48,563 bases of DNA from Winogradskyella sp. (lineage in GTDB: Bacteria > Bacteroidota > Bacteroidia > Flavobacteriales > Flavobacteriaceae). Below the pieces are notes generated by a model. The model searched no databases. It had not been told where the DNA came from and saw only the letters and a program-made list of their open reading frames with translations. Both the position numbers and the translations under genes were made by a program. Shown here in pieces: positions 9,485-19,375 of the stretch (the first letter of the stretch is position 1; the number at the start of each line of letters is the position of its first letter). The DNA is taken from the NCBI GenBank assembly GCA_030149175.1, contig JASBSA010000157.1, forward strand, positions 1-48,563, read 5' to 3'.

Positions 9485-11329
9485 ATGGGACATTTAGACG
9501 TAAAACAACTTAAAAGCCCCAAGGAAAAAGCATTGTATATTCACCATCTTATAAGAGATTTAGAGGCTTTAGATATAATGCTAAAACAAGGTTTGATTGA
9601 GAAAGAACCGATTAGAATAGGTGCAGAACAAGAGTTTTGTATTACAAACAACCGATTTTTTCCAAATAATAACAACACAGAAGTTTTAGAAGCTATTAAC
9701 GATAATCATTTTACTACTGAAATAGGAAGATATAATCTCGAAATTAACTCAGATCCTTTACTATTAAGAGATAATTGTTTTTCCCTTTTACAACAACAGC
9801 TCAAAGAGTTACTTAAAAAAGCAAAAAAAGGAGCTAAGGCAAAACATTCTAAAATTGTATTAACAGGTATTTTACCAACACTAAGATTGAAGCATATCGG
9901 TGAAAACTATATGACAGATAGACCTAGATACCACGTATTAAATAATTCGTTAAAATCTTCTAGGCGCGAACACTTTAATATTCATATAAAAGGTGTTGAT
10001 GAACTTAATTTAATTCACGACTGCGTAATGCTAGAAGCTTGTAACACAAGTTTTCAAACCCATTTACAAATTCATCCAAATGAGTTTGTAGAAAAGTATA
10101 ATTGGGCACAAGCCATTGCTGGGCCAGTGTTGAGTGTATGTAGTAATTCGCCAATACTTTTTGGAAGAGAATTGTGGGCAGAAACGCGTATTGCGCTTTT
10201 CACACAGAGCATAGATACTAGGAGAAATTCATTTATTCATAATGAAAAGCAATCTCGAGTAAGTTTTGGTGCCGATTGGGAGAAAGGAACAGTAACAGAT
10301 ATTTTTAGAGATCATATTTCGAGATTTAGAAGTTTGCTAACCTCAGATGAGCACGATGATAGCTTAGAAAAATTAGAACAAGGCAAAATTCCGAAACTTA
10401 GAGCGCTACAGTTACATAACGGAACGGTTTATAAATGGAACCGCGTCTGTTATGGTGTTGGAGGTGGAAAGCCACATCTTAGAATTGAGTGTCGTTATAT
10501 TCCTGCCGGACCAACACTAACGGATGAGATTGCAAACATGGTATTTTGGGTAGGCCTAATGTTAGGTCAATCAGAGCCATATCATAAAGTTGATGAAAAG
10601 ATGAATTTTAAAGACGTTAAAAATAACTTCTTTAAAGCAGCTCGTAATGGTATAGAAACACAATTTAAATGGAATAACAAACTTATCTCTGCCCACGATC
10701 TTATTTTGAATGAACTTTTACCTTTAGCCATAAAAGGATTGGAAAATGCAGATATTGCCTCCGCTGACATTTCAAAATATCTATCTATTATTGAAGCGCG
10801 AGTCAAATCCCATACAGGAGCACAGTGGCTTGTTGATAATTATAGAAACCTTCAAAAAACAAAGACCAATTTTGAAGCACTACAAAATATAACAGCTTAC
10901 ATGTATAAACATCAACTCAAAGACAAGACTGTAGACCAATGGGATATTTTTAATCCAGATGATAACTTAAAAATAGATGAGAGTCGTATAGTTAAGCACA
11001 ATATGAAAACCAATATACTTCTGGTAGACCAAAATGATAGTTTAGAATTGGTGAGCAGCATTATGCAATGGAAAAATATCCACCATTTGCCAATCATAAA
11101 CAAGAAAAAAGAACTTACAGGATTATTGACCTGGACAGATTTAATTAAACTTGGGGATAAGGATTTGGGCCTACGAATTAAAGACGTTATGACAACTAAT
11201 TTAATTACTATAACGCAAGAAGCTCCTTTAGATAAAGCAAAAAAATTAATGCAAAAGCATAAAATAAACTGTTTACCCGTAGTTAGAAAGAAGGAACTAC
11301 TTGGTATTATAACTTCAAGGGATTTTTAA
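9485..11329 (+). CDS. GCS2/YbdK-like carboxylate-amine ligase fused to CBS pair
   Basis: The 614-residue protein has a glutamate-cysteine-ligase-2-like catalytic region (about residues 25-400). IGAEQEFCI, GRYNLEINSDP and RPRYHVLNNSL fit the active-site pattern of the family, as does GGGKPHLRIECRYIPAGPT. Two CBS domains (about 500-555 and 560-614) follow: LPIINKKKELTGLLTWTDL and LPVVRKKELLGIITSRDF. CBS pairs sense adenine nucleotides, so the ligase may be energy-regulated. The substrate is unknown. The next gene, an aspartoacylase-like hydrolase, starts three bases after this stop. A ligase/hydrolase pair acting on an acylated or amide-linked small molecule is the natural inference. Confidence 0.8.
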   Translation: MGHLDVKQLKSPKEKALYIHHLIRDLEALDIMLKQGLIEKEPIRIGAEQEFCITNNRFFPNNNNTEVLEAINDNHFTTEIGRYNLEINSDPLLLRDNCFSLLQQQLKELLKKAKKGAKAKHSKIVLTGILPTLRLKHIGENYMTDRPRYHVLNNSLKSSRREHFNIHIKGVDELNLIHDCVMLEACNTSFQTHLQIHPNEFVEKYNWAQAIAGPVLSVCSNSPILFGRELWAETRIALFTQSIDTRRNSFIHNEKQSRVSFGADWEKGTVTDIFRDHISRFRSLLTSDEHDDSLEKLEQGKIPKLRALQLHNGTVYKWNRVCYGVGGGKPHLRIECRYIPAGPTLTDEIANMVFWVGLMLGQSEPYHKVDEKMNFKDVKNNFFKAARNGIETQFKWNNKLISAHDLILNELLPLAIKGLENADIASADISKYLSIIEARVKSHTGAQWLVDNYRNLQKTKTNFEALQNITAYMYKHQLKDKTVDQWDIFNPDDNLKIDESRIVKHNMKTNILLVDQNDSLELVSSIMQWKNIHHLPIINKKKELTGLLTWTDLIKLGDKDLGLRIKDVMTTNLITITQEAPLDKAKKLMQKHKINCLPVVRKKELLGIITSRDF

Positions 11330-11332
11330 AAA

Positions 11333-12523
11333 ATGAACCTAAACCTACAAGACCATATTAAAACATTAAAAGCCTCAAACAGGGTTTTTCACCATATCAA
11401 AGGAAAAGAGCCAGGAGCAACAGTTGTTTTTTTCGCAGGTATACACGGTAACGAATTTGCAGGAGTAAATGCACTCAACACTGTAATACCAAAGCTTAAT
11501 AAAAACGATATAAGAGGTGAAATATTTGGAGTTTATGGCAATATTAAAGCTCTAAAGGCTAATAGGCGATTTATAGATAAAGACCTCAATAGATTATGGA
11601 CTTCACAGCAACTAGAGCAATTAGAGAAGGAAAAGAATCCTGAAAACGAGCTCTTAGAGCAAATAGATTTATACAGGTTTATTAAATGCGTATTAGCTTC
11701 TACAGATCATCCAATTTATTTTATCGATTTACATACCACATCTAGTAAAACACTTCCTTTTATAACCATTAATGATGCTTTGATTAATCGTAAGTTTTCG
11801 GCTTGCTTTAACGTACCAGTAGTGCTTGGTATAGAGGAGTATTTAGAGGGCCCGCTTTTAAGCTATTTGAATACGCTTGGCTATGTATCTCTCGGTTTTG
11901 AGTCTGGTCAGCATACTGACCCACAAGCCATACAAAGCTGTGAAGCATTTGTTTATCTAGTTTTGAATTATACCAATAACTTAATAAATCCAGAAATAAA
12001 AAAAATTGAAGACTATAAAAACGAATTAAAAAGCGCTTCAAAATCCATTGATTCTATTTTTGAAGTTGTTTTTAAATATCACATTGAACCAGATGAAAAC
12101 TTTAAAATGTATCAGGGTTTTGAAAGTTTTCAACCCATAAAAAAGGGTACGCTTCTTGCTAATTCAGATGGAAAAGATATTTACTCAAATTACTCAGCTA
12201 AACTCTTTATGCCATTATATCAAAAGTCTGGTAAGGACGGTTTTTTCATAATTAAAACGATACCAAGGTTCTTTTTAAAATTATCAGAATTTCTAAGAAA
12301 AGTAAAAGCAGATCACGTGTTAACCTTTTTACCTGGTATTACTTGGCACAATAAGACTAAGGGTATTCTAAAGGCTAACTTAAAAGTTGCACGTTTTTTA
12401 ACAAAATCTATATTTCACCTTTTTGGATACAGAAACAAGCATATAGATAAAGATCACCTCTTACTATACAATAGAGAACGTGTTGCACAAAAAGAGAGAT
12501 ACAAAAACGAAAAATGGTATTAA
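11333..12523 (+). CDS. Succinylglutamate desuccinylase/aspartoacylase family protein
   Basis: The 396-residue zinc hydrolase of the AstE/AspA family shows GIHGNEFAG (zinc ligands His and Glu), a following NRRFIDKDLNR arginine segment, and the third zinc ligand in FIDLHTTSSK. The family cleaves N-acyl amino acids. The C-terminal 150 residues have no clear match. It is tightly linked to the preceding GCS2-CBS gene (gap of three bases), followed by a strong terminator. The substrate probably matches that of its neighbour. Confidence 0.82.
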   Translation: MNLNLQDHIKTLKASNRVFHHIKGKEPGATVVFFAGIHGNEFAGVNALNTVIPKLNKNDIRGEIFGVYGNIKALKANRRFIDKDLNRLWTSQQLEQLEKEKNPENELLEQIDLYRFIKCVLASTDHPIYFIDLHTTSSKTLPFITINDALINRKFSACFNVPVVLGIEEYLEGPLLSYLNTLGYVSLGFESGQHTDPQAIQSCEAFVYLVLNYTNNLINPEIKKIEDYKNELKSASKSIDSIFEVVFKYHIEPDENFKMYQGFESFQPIKKGTLLANSDGKDIYSNYSAKLFMPLYQKSGKDGFFIIKTIPRFFLKLSEFLRKVKADHVLTFLPGITWHNKTKGILKANLKVARFLTKSIFHLFGYRNKHIDKDHLLLYNRERVAQKERYKNEKWY

Positions 12524-12525
12524 AA

Positions 12526-12553
12526 AAAACCGTAGTTATTCAGCTACGGTTTT
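12526..12553. terminator. Bidirectional terminator
   Basis: A 10-base-pair stem, AAAACCGTAG paired with CTACGGTTTT around an eight-base loop, has A-rich and T-rich sides. It lies between convergent genes and can stop both. Confidence 0.85.
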
Positions 12554-12576
12554 AAAATCCTTAGTGATATAAATTA

Positions 12577-14385
12577 TTATTTTACGGTAAACGTATTATT
12601 TTCACGCTTAACATCTGCCATTAGTTGTGAGGGGTCAATCTCTATAGACTTAATAGCTTTATTAACCTCAAAAGAGTAAGTTGGCATTGCCCAAGCCCAA
12701 TCATCTATAATTGTTGCTGAGGTTGGTTTTTCGCCACGCATCATTTGTAATGGTATATAAAAATCTTCAGTAGTACCATCAGCGTAAGTAACAGAAAGGT
12801 CTAATGGCATTGGCATTAAACCTACACGCTCTAGTGTTACTGTATTTCCTTCAACCGATTTTACACTATAGTCTATGGTATTTGTGGTTTGCGAAAAATC
12901 GATGAGGTACCAATCTAATTCAAAATTTGTTACACGTTCTGCAGTGCGAATAAAGTCCATAGGTTTCGGGTGCTTAAACGAAAAATCCTCAAAGTATTTT
13001 TTTATGGTTTTATTTAAATTCTCCTGACCAATAACATACCCTAACTGTGCAATAAAGACACCACCTTTGTTGTATGCTGCTGAACCATAAACTTGGTTAT
13101 ATTTATAGCGGTCAGCATGGGTGGTTAAAGGCTGCTCGTAACCAGAGTTGGCTAAGCCAATATAGCCTCTGTATGTATATGATAAAGGGTTATCTCTTTT
13201 GTTACTACTAAGTTCATTTTCTGCCAAAGTAGAGATATAACTTGTAAAACCCTCATCCATCCATTCGTGCTTAGCTTCATTGGTTGCTAATAAAAACTGA
13301 AACCACGAGTGTGCCATTTCATGTGCTGTTACACCAAGTAAGCTTCCGTAAGATCTTTTTCCTGTAATCAATGTGCACATGGCATACTCCATTCCACCAT
13401 CACCTCCTTGTATTACAGAATATTGGTCATAAGGGTATTGTCCTATGTTTTCACTAAAATAGGTCATTAGTTTTGCAGTATCTGGTTGAAGTTTTTTCCA
13501 GTTTTCTATGTACTTAGGTTCTAAATCCTTTTTATAATAAAAATGTAAAGTTGGTCCATTCTCCATTTCAAATGTATCATGAATAAAATCCGGATCTGCG
13601 GCCCAAGTAAAATCATGAACTTTTGGTGCTTTAAAATGAACCGTTTTCTTTCCTTTTTTAGCCTTTACCTCACTTTGAATATACCCAGTGCCACCAACCA
13701 CATAATCCTTGTCTATGGTTAATTTTACATCGAAATCACCCCAAACACCATGAAATTCTCTACCTATATAAGGATCTGCATGCCAGCCCTCATCATCATA
13801 TTCAGCCAACTTAGGATACCACTGCGTCATAGAAAGTGCAACCCCTTCATTATTGTTTCTACCAGAACGACGGATTTGAACAGGGACTTGAGCATCAAAA
13901 TCCATATCAAATGTTACACTTTCACCTGGTTGAATCGGCTGGTTAAGTTTTACTTCAAGTACTGTGCCTACAGTTTCATGAGAGATGGCTTTACCATTTT
14001 GCTTTAATGAATTTACGTTTATATACCCTATTTCGTCTGGTTGAAGCTTACTTATTCTATCTCCAACTCTAGGATCTGGATCGGCTATGGTTCTAGATCT
14101 TACATCCATTTCACTTCCAGGCTGAAACGCATTAAAGTACAAGTGATAATACACACGATTAAGTACATCGGGTGAATTGTTAGTGTATATCAACTTTTGC
14201 TTGCCTCTGTATTGAAATGTCTCAACGTCCATATCTATGTCCATGGTATAATCTACATGCTGCTGCCAATAGCCATAAGACGATGTACTTTTAGTGGATT
14301 TTGATGTATTTTTAATTGGATTTTCAGTAGCACCACAAGAAAGCACTAGGGCAAGAAAGGTTAGATTAAAAAGTAATTTTTTCAT
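12577..14385 (-). CDS. M1 family zinc metallopeptidase, lipoprotein
   Basis: The 602-residue aminopeptidase-type enzyme has the zinc site HEMAH (355-359) with the distal Glu378 in WMDEGF, and the exopeptidase-type loop GGMEYAM (330-336). A lipobox ends at Cys17 (ALVLSCG), so it is a lipoprotein of the envelope. An N-terminal beta-saddle domain covers about 40-260. It probably trims peptides outside the cytoplasm. It lies in the same direction as the S8 protease gene upstream but is separated from it by a hairpin, so it may be transcribed on its own. Confidence 0.92.
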   Translation of the reverse strand: MKKLLFNLTFLALVLSCGATENPIKNTSKSTKSTSSYGYWQQHVDYTMDIDMDVETFQYRGKQKLIYTNNSPDVLNRVYYHLYFNAFQPGSEMDVRSRTIADPDPRVGDRISKLQPDEIGYINVNSLKQNGKAISHETVGTVLEVKLNQPIQPGESVTFDMDFDAQVPVQIRRSGRNNNEGVALSMTQWYPKLAEYDDEGWHADPYIGREFHGVWGDFDVKLTIDKDYVVGGTGYIQSEVKAKKGKKTVHFKAPKVHDFTWAADPDFIHDTFEMENGPTLHFYYKKDLEPKYIENWKKLQPDTAKLMTYFSENIGQYPYDQYSVIQGGDGGMEYAMCTLITGKRSYGSLLGVTAHEMAHSWFQFLLATNEAKHEWMDEGFTSYISTLAENELSSNKRDNPLSYTYRGYIGLANSGYEQPLTTHADRYKYNQVYGSAAYNKGGVFIAQLGYVIGQENLNKTIKKYFEDFSFKHPKPMDFIRTAERVTNFELDWYLIDFSQTTNTIDYSVKSVEGNTVTLERVGLMPMPLDLSVTYADGTTEDFYIPLQMMRGEKPTSATIIDDWAWAMPTYSFEVNKAIKSIEIDPSQLMADVKRENNTFTVK

Positions 14386-14408
14386 TTCAAAATGATTTAA
14401 AATTAAAA

Positions 14409-14441
14409 GGTAACTACTCTAGTACACCCAGAATAGTTACC
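14409..14441 (-). terminator. Hairpin after the S8 protease gene
   Basis: GGTAACTA and TAGTTACC form an eight-base-pair stem with a partly paired interior. On the minus strand it is followed by TTTTAATTTT. It lies 22 bases after the stop of the S8 protease and probably ends its transcript. Confidence 0.6.
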
Positions 14442-14462
14442 TCATAGAATTCCTAAAAAAGG

Positions 14463-16070
14463 CTATTTTATTTTAGAAGCCATAATTAAAGCATTGTATG
14501 CATTGGCAATCTTTCCAGATTTAGATAAATCAGCAAAAGGTTTTACATTACTAGCGTCACCTCCCACAACAACTTTGGTAGTTAAAGGCAAGCCAGAATC
14601 TAAGATAACTTGCTTTACCTGTGCTGCGGTTAGTTTTGGATATTGAGAACGAATTAATGCTGCAATACCAGCTACACCTGGAGCCGCCATCGATGTCCCA
14701 CCTTTAAAATCATACTCATTTTCTGGAGTTGTTGAGTATACTGATGAACCAGGCGCAAAAACATCTACATTTTTCTTTCCGTAATTAGAAAAGCCAGAGA
14801 CCATTTTAGACCCATAATTTTGGGTTAGTGAGCCAACTCTTATGTAATTATCAGATACTTCAACAAAATCCACATTATCATCAGGGAAATTAGGCTCCAC
14901 GTCAACATTATTGCTATCGTTTCCTGCGGCATGTACAAAAACAACATCATTATCCGCTGCGTATTTAATAGCATCTCTTACCCACGCACTATGTGGAGAG
15001 AATGATTTACCAAAACTTCCATTGATAACTTTGGCACCATTATCTACCGCATAACGAATAGATAACGCAACATCCTTATCGTATTCATCTCCGTTTGGAA
15101 CTACTCGTAACACCATAATTTCTACGTTGTTAGCTACTCCGTTAGCGCCAAGTCCATTATTGCGCTCAGCAGCAATAATGCCTGCTACATGCGTACCATG
15201 AGATTCTGATTTTTTTACATGCTTAACATTTCCATTTCCATAGCCAACATCAGATAAATCATTGATATCATCTTTGGTTGTTCGACCTGAAAAGTCAATA
15301 TTTAAATTATAATTTAAACGCTCATTAATAGACTCTAAAGCGTCATTTATTTCTTTTTTAGCATCTGCCATAGATTCAATGCCATTATTATACATGTATT
15401 GTGCAATACTTTTGGCTTGTTGCACGGCAGGATCTTCGGAGCTGATGGCATCAACATCTTCTTTAGTATAGTCTTTTTTGCCAGTTGCTTTCTCTAAAGT
15501 TTCGTCTGCAGAAACAACTTGTTGGTAAATTTGATCATACTGTGTTTTACGACCCAACCATTTTTCGTATTCAGATGCTTGTAGCGCTAGAGCTTCTTCA
15601 TATCTTGGGTTAGAGGTATCTTTAGCGGCAATCATACGCACGTACTCTAATTGCTCGTCGTAAGCATCTCCTAAGAAATTCCAACCGTGAATATCATCTA
15701 CATAACCGTTTTTGTCGTCATCTTTGCCGTTGTTTGGTACTTCGTCTTTGTTAGTCCAAATAACATCATCTAAATCTTCGTGGTCTATATCTATGCCAGA
15801 ATCGATTACTGCAACAATAACTTTTTTACCCTTTTTTCCCTTAATTATTTCCTCGTAAGCTCTGTCAACAGCCATACCAGGTATGGTGTCTTTTTCTAAA
15901 TCTAAATGTCCCCAGTTCTTCTTTTCTGCCTCGGTTAACTCAGTAACTTTTAATGGCGAAGTATCAATGTTTTCTATTGGTGTAGATAAAATATCTGCCG
16001 TACCGCCACAGCCCAAAAATAGTGCTGATGAAATAAGTAGGTACGCTAATGGTCTAATGTTAAATTTCAT
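14463..16070 (-). CDS. S8 subtilisin-like protease, lipoprotein
   Basis: The 535-residue serine protease has a lipobox ending at Cys21 (ALFLGCGG). The catalytic triad is Asp90 (AVIDSGIDIDHEDL), His291 (SHGTHVAGI) and Ser460 (GGTSMAAPGVAG), and the oxyanion Asn is in HAAGNDSNN. Between Asp90 and His291 are about 200 residues, far more than the 35-60 usual in subtilisins. The extra part is acidic, charged and probably helical (about 135-285). No separate propeptide or T9SS tail is seen. It probably acts at the periplasm or outer membrane. Confidence 0.92.
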   Translation of the reverse strand: MKFNIRPLAYLLISSALFLGCGGTADILSTPIENIDTSPLKVTELTEAEKKNWGHLDLEKDTIPGMAVDRAYEEIIKGKKGKKVIVAVIDSGIDIDHEDLDDVIWTNKDEVPNNGKDDDKNGYVDDIHGWNFLGDAYDEQLEYVRMIAAKDTSNPRYEEALALQASEYEKWLGRKTQYDQIYQQVVSADETLEKATGKKDYTKEDVDAISSEDPAVQQAKSIAQYMYNNGIESMADAKKEINDALESINERLNYNLNIDFSGRTTKDDINDLSDVGYGNGNVKHVKKSESHGTHVAGIIAAERNNGLGANGVANNVEIMVLRVVPNGDEYDKDVALSIRYAVDNGAKVINGSFGKSFSPHSAWVRDAIKYAADNDVVFVHAAGNDSNNVDVEPNFPDDNVDFVEVSDNYIRVGSLTQNYGSKMVSGFSNYGKKNVDVFAPGSSVYSTTPENEYDFKGGTSMAAPGVAGIAALIRSQYPKLTAAQVKQVILDSGLPLTTKVVVGGDASNVKPFADLSKSGKIANAYNALIMASKIK

Positions 16071-16086
16071 GTGTTAATGTTTAGTT

Positions 16087-16947
16087 TTAAATAAATATAT
16101 CTTTACAAGTATAATTTTCGTTGAGTCTAACACCTTTTTCGGTGTGTTTTACAGTAATAATTTCATTATGGGCGTCGTGCTCTAAAAACAGATAGAAATT
16201 GTTATCTGCAGCCATGTTTAGAAACAGTTCTTTTTCATCTAAAGTTAATAATGGTCTGGTATCATAGCCCATTACAAACGGTAATGGCAAATGCCCAGCT
16301 GTAGGTAATAAATCTGCCATAAAACAAATGGTTTTTCCTTTGTAATGTATCATAGGAATCATTTGTTTATCCGTGTGGCCGTCGGCATAAAAAATATCAA
16401 AACCTAAATCAAAGCCTTTTAAAATTTTATCTTTTGGCAATGCCGTAAACTTTAATTGACCGCTTTCTTCCATTGGTAAAATGTTTTCTTTTAAAAACGA
16501 TGCCTTTTCTCTTCTATTTGGTTCTGTTGCCCATTTCCAATGAGCTTCGTTACTCCAAAAATGTGCATTTTTAAAAGCAGGTTCGTAACCTGTCCTGTCT
16601 TTATTCCATTGTATACTACCGCCACAATGATCAAAGTGTAGATGCGTCATAAACACATCGGTAATATCATCTCTATGAAAACCGTACTTAGCGAGTGACT
16701 TATCTAAAGTGTCATCTCCCCACAAATAATAATAGCCGTAAAATTTTTCGCTTTGTTTGTTGCCCATTCCAGTATCGATCAAAATTAATCGATCGCTATC
16801 TTCAATTAACAAACAACGTGCCGCAATGTCTATCATGTTGTTGCTATCAGCAGGATTGGTACGTTGCCAAAGCGATTTTGGTACTACGCCGAACATGGCG
16901 CCTCCATCGAGTTTAAAATTACCTGCGTTTATAGGGTATAATTTCAT
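16087..16947 (-). CDS. Metallo-beta-lactamase-fold hydrolase
   Basis: This cytoplasmic protein (286 residues from the chosen start) has the zinc motif THLHFDHCGG, a later metal histidine in YADGHTDKQM, an aspartate in ICFMADLLPTAGH and a final His in FLEHDAH. It resembles the quorum-quenching lactonase/N-acyl hydrolase branch of the fold, but the substrate is unknown. A frame start at 16965 adds six residues; the ATG at 16947 (MKLYPINAGNF) fits family starts better. Confidence 0.85.
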   Translation of the reverse strand: MKLYPINAGNFKLDGGAMFGVVPKSLWQRTNPADSNNMIDIAARCLLIEDSDRLILIDTGMGNKQSEKFYGYYYLWGDDTLDKSLAKYGFHRDDITDVFMTHLHFDHCGGSIQWNKDRTGYEPAFKNAHFWSNEAHWKWATEPNRREKASFLKENILPMEESGQLKFTALPKDKILKGFDLGFDIFYADGHTDKQMIPMIHYKGKTICFMADLLPTAGHLPLPFVMGYDTRPLLTLDEKELFLNMAADNNFYLFLEHDAHNEIITVKHTEKGVRLNENYTCKDIFI

Positions 16948-17065
16948 AATTACGCAATTTACCAAATTAGCTTGTAAAAGAGAATATCCTTTTTGAATTT
17001 ATTAGGATTTTAGCGGTTATTAAAAAAAAGCTATTTTCACAAAAAATAACTTCTTCTGTCACACA

Positions 17066-17515
17066 ATGAAAAAACTACTTTTACTAATAACAGTTTTTGT
17101 TATAATAATATCTTGTTCTTCTGATGATAACGAGACTTCTCTAAATATAAACTTGTTATATGGCACATGGAATAGAGATAGCGAATATTTGTGCCCAAAC
17201 CAAAATAACATCACTTTTAATGAAGATGACACCTATGTAAAGATTTCTTCAGGAAATTCTTGTGATAATAATGAAAATGACACCTATCAATATACTGGAA
17301 CCTATGAATTAAGCAGCAATAATATTAGGTTTAATCAATTAACACAGGCAGTTATAGAGGAAGGAAGTGGCACATCAATTTCAGATTTTGAGACTATAGA
17401 ATTAATTAGTCAAAAAATTATAATTTTAACAGAGACTCAACTTGTCATTGAACGTGTTACAAGAAACGAGATAAGTAACGAAACAATCACCAATAATACA
17501 GCTTACATTAGGTAA
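17066..17515 (+). CDS. Small lipoprotein, lipocalin-like
   Basis: The 149-residue protein has a lipobox at Cys17 (VIIISCSSDDN). A beta-rich domain then starts with LLYGTWNRDSEYLC, as in lipocalin-like lipoproteins of flavobacteria. The function is not known. It precedes the antiporter gene by 24 bases and may be co-transcribed. Confidence 0.7.
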   Translation: MKKLLLLITVFVIIISCSSDDNETSLNINLLYGTWNRDSEYLCPNQNNITFNEDDTYVKISSGNSCDNNENDTYQYTGTYELSSNNIRFNQLTQAVIEEGSGTSISDFETIELISQKIIILTETQLVIERVTRNEISNETITNNTAYIR

Positions 17516-17539
17516 GCAAGTCTTTAAAACAATTTTTAC

Positions 17540-19375
17540 ATGGTAGAGCTAGCAGGTATCATTATTCTTGGAATATTAGCACAATGGGTAGCTTGGAAGT
17601 TTAAAATTCCAGCAATCCTACCTTTGATACTTATAGGCCTTTTAGTTGGTCCAATTGCAGCCGAATTTATTAATGCGGATGGCACAAAATGGATAGAGCC
17701 TATTTGGGATGAAGAGCAAAAAAAAGGATTATTCCCAGGGGAAGGTCTGTTTTACTTTGTGTCCTTAGCCATAAGCATCATTCTTTTTGAAGGTGGACTA
17801 ACTCTTAAACGAAGTGAAATACGAAACGTTGGGCCAGTTATAACAAAGTTGATCACAGTAGGTGCAGCCGTTACGTTTTTTGGAGCAGCCGTTTTAGCAC
17901 ATTATTTATTTGGTATTAGTTGGGACCTTTGTTTCTTGTTTTCAGGACTGATTATTGTTACAGGACCCACGGTTATAACACCTATACTAAGAAATATACC
18001 TTTAAAACGTGATGTGTCTACAGTTTTAAAGTGGGAAGGGATTTTGATCGACCCAATAGGAGCCCTTGTTGCTGTATTGGTGTTTGAGTTTATTTCTGTT
18101 GAAGGAGAAGCAGGCTTTACCAAAACGGCATTAATTGAGTTTGGTAAAATTATTCTCTTTGGAACAACGTTTGGTTTTACCTTTGCCCACGCCCTTGTGT
18201 TTGCAATAAATAAAAAATTCATTCCGCATTATCTTCTAAATGTTGCATCGTTGTCTGTTGTGCTTTTAGTATTTATAGAATCTGAGATTTTTGCTCACGA
18301 GTCTGGTTTATTGGCTGTTGTTGTAATGGGAATGGTTATAGGAAACAGTAAACTAGATAACATTAAAGAACTTCTGTACTTTAAGGAATCTCTAAGCGTA
18401 CTATTAATTTCAATTCTATTTATTCTCCTGGCTGCAAACATCAATTATCAAGATTTAATGTTATTGTACCGATGGGAAACTTTAGCACTTTTTTTAGCAG
18501 TAGTTTTGCTAATAAGGCCTTTGGCAGTATTTATTAGTGCTCAAGGCTCAACACTTAGAACTAATGAAAAAATGTTCATAAGTTGGGTGGGACCGCGAGG
18601 TATTGTTGCCGCAGGTATTGCCTCGCTCTTTGGTAGTAAGCTAAGATCAGCTGGTGTTACAGGTGCAGAATATATTACTCCTCTAGTGTTTATGATTGTG
18701 TTAGGAACTGTATTGCTTAATGCTACAACCGCACGATTGTTTGCAAGGATTTCAGGTGTTTTCTTATCAAAATCTGAAGGAATATTAATTATAGGAGCAT
18801 CTAGAGTCTCTCGTATTGTTGCGCAATACCTTATAGATAATGGAAGGCATGTTGTTTTGGTAGACAGTAACCAAAGTAATGTTAGTGAAGCCCAAAAAAT
18901 GGGGATCGAGGCACATACTGAAAATATATACTCAGAAACCTTGAAAGATAATGTTGAATTTAACGATATAGGGTACCTTTTAGCGTTAACAGGAAACGCA
19001 GACATTAATCGATATGCTGTAGAAAAATTTGGATCACAATTTGGTGAGAACGGCTCCTTTAGATTGGCATCTAAGGCTGAATTAGAGAATAGTTCCATTT
19101 CACCAGAAGATGGTGTATTTACTTTATCAGATGACTTTAACAATCTTATGGAAGTAACAGAGGCTTATCCGGAAATACACGAGGTTGCTGTAAAAGATTT
19201 AGAATCGTATAACAACATTCTTAATCAGATAAAATCGGATAGCGACCAGATCCCTCTATTTCTTAAAACTAGTAAAGGTGAAATACACATTATTCCTTCT
19301 TTAGATGACGATGTAGAAAAGGAGATTGATTCTAAAAGTCTATTAGTGTACCTTGGTAAAAGAACTACCGATTAA
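17540..19375 (+). CDS. CPA1-type cation:proton antiporter with TrkA-N domain
   Basis: The 611-residue protein has about 12 transmembrane segments (residues 1-400), with features of the Na+/H+ exchanger fold: [16 protein letters not shown] and [16 protein letters not shown] Rossmann-type RCK/TrkA-N nucleotide-binding region (about 415-530) begins [17 protein letters not shown], and VVLVDSN closes the nucleotide pocket. It exports Na+ or K+ for protons, with gating probably by NAD(H) or a similar ligand. Its stop overlaps the convergent lepA stop by four bases. Confidence 0.88.
   Translation: MVELAGIIILGILAQWVAWKFKIPAILPLILIGLLVGPIAAEFINADGTKWIEPIWDEEQKKGLFPGEGLFYFVSLAISIILFEGGLTLKRSEIRNVGPVITKLITVGAAVTFFGAAVLAHYLFGISWDLCFLFSGLIIVTGPTVITPILRNIPLKRDVSTVLKWEGILIDPIGALVAVLVFEFISVEGEAGFTKTALIEFGKIILFGTTFGFTFAHALVFAINKKFIPHYLLNVASLSVVLLVFIESEIFAHESGLLAVVVMGMVIGNSKLDNIKELLYFKESLSVLLISILFILLAANINYQDLMLLYRWETLALFLAVVLLIRPLAVFISAQGSTLRTNEKMFISWVGPRGIVAAGIASLFGSKLRSAGVTGAEYITPLVFMIVLGTVLLNATTARLFARISGVFLSKSEGILIIGASRVSRIVAQYLIDNGRHVVLVDSNQSNVSEAQKMGIEAHTENIYSETLKDNVEFNDIGYLLALTGNADINRYAVEKFGSQFGENGSFRLASKAELENSSISPEDGVFTLSDDFNNLMEVTEAYPEIHEVAVKDLESYNNILNQIKSDSDQIPLFLKTSKGEIHIIPSLDDDVEKEIDSKSLLVYLGKRTTD

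Noticed and set aside
18541-19143. Minus-strand open frame of 200 codons inside the antiporter gene
   Set aside because: It is antisense to a well-conserved gene and has no recognisable protein features.
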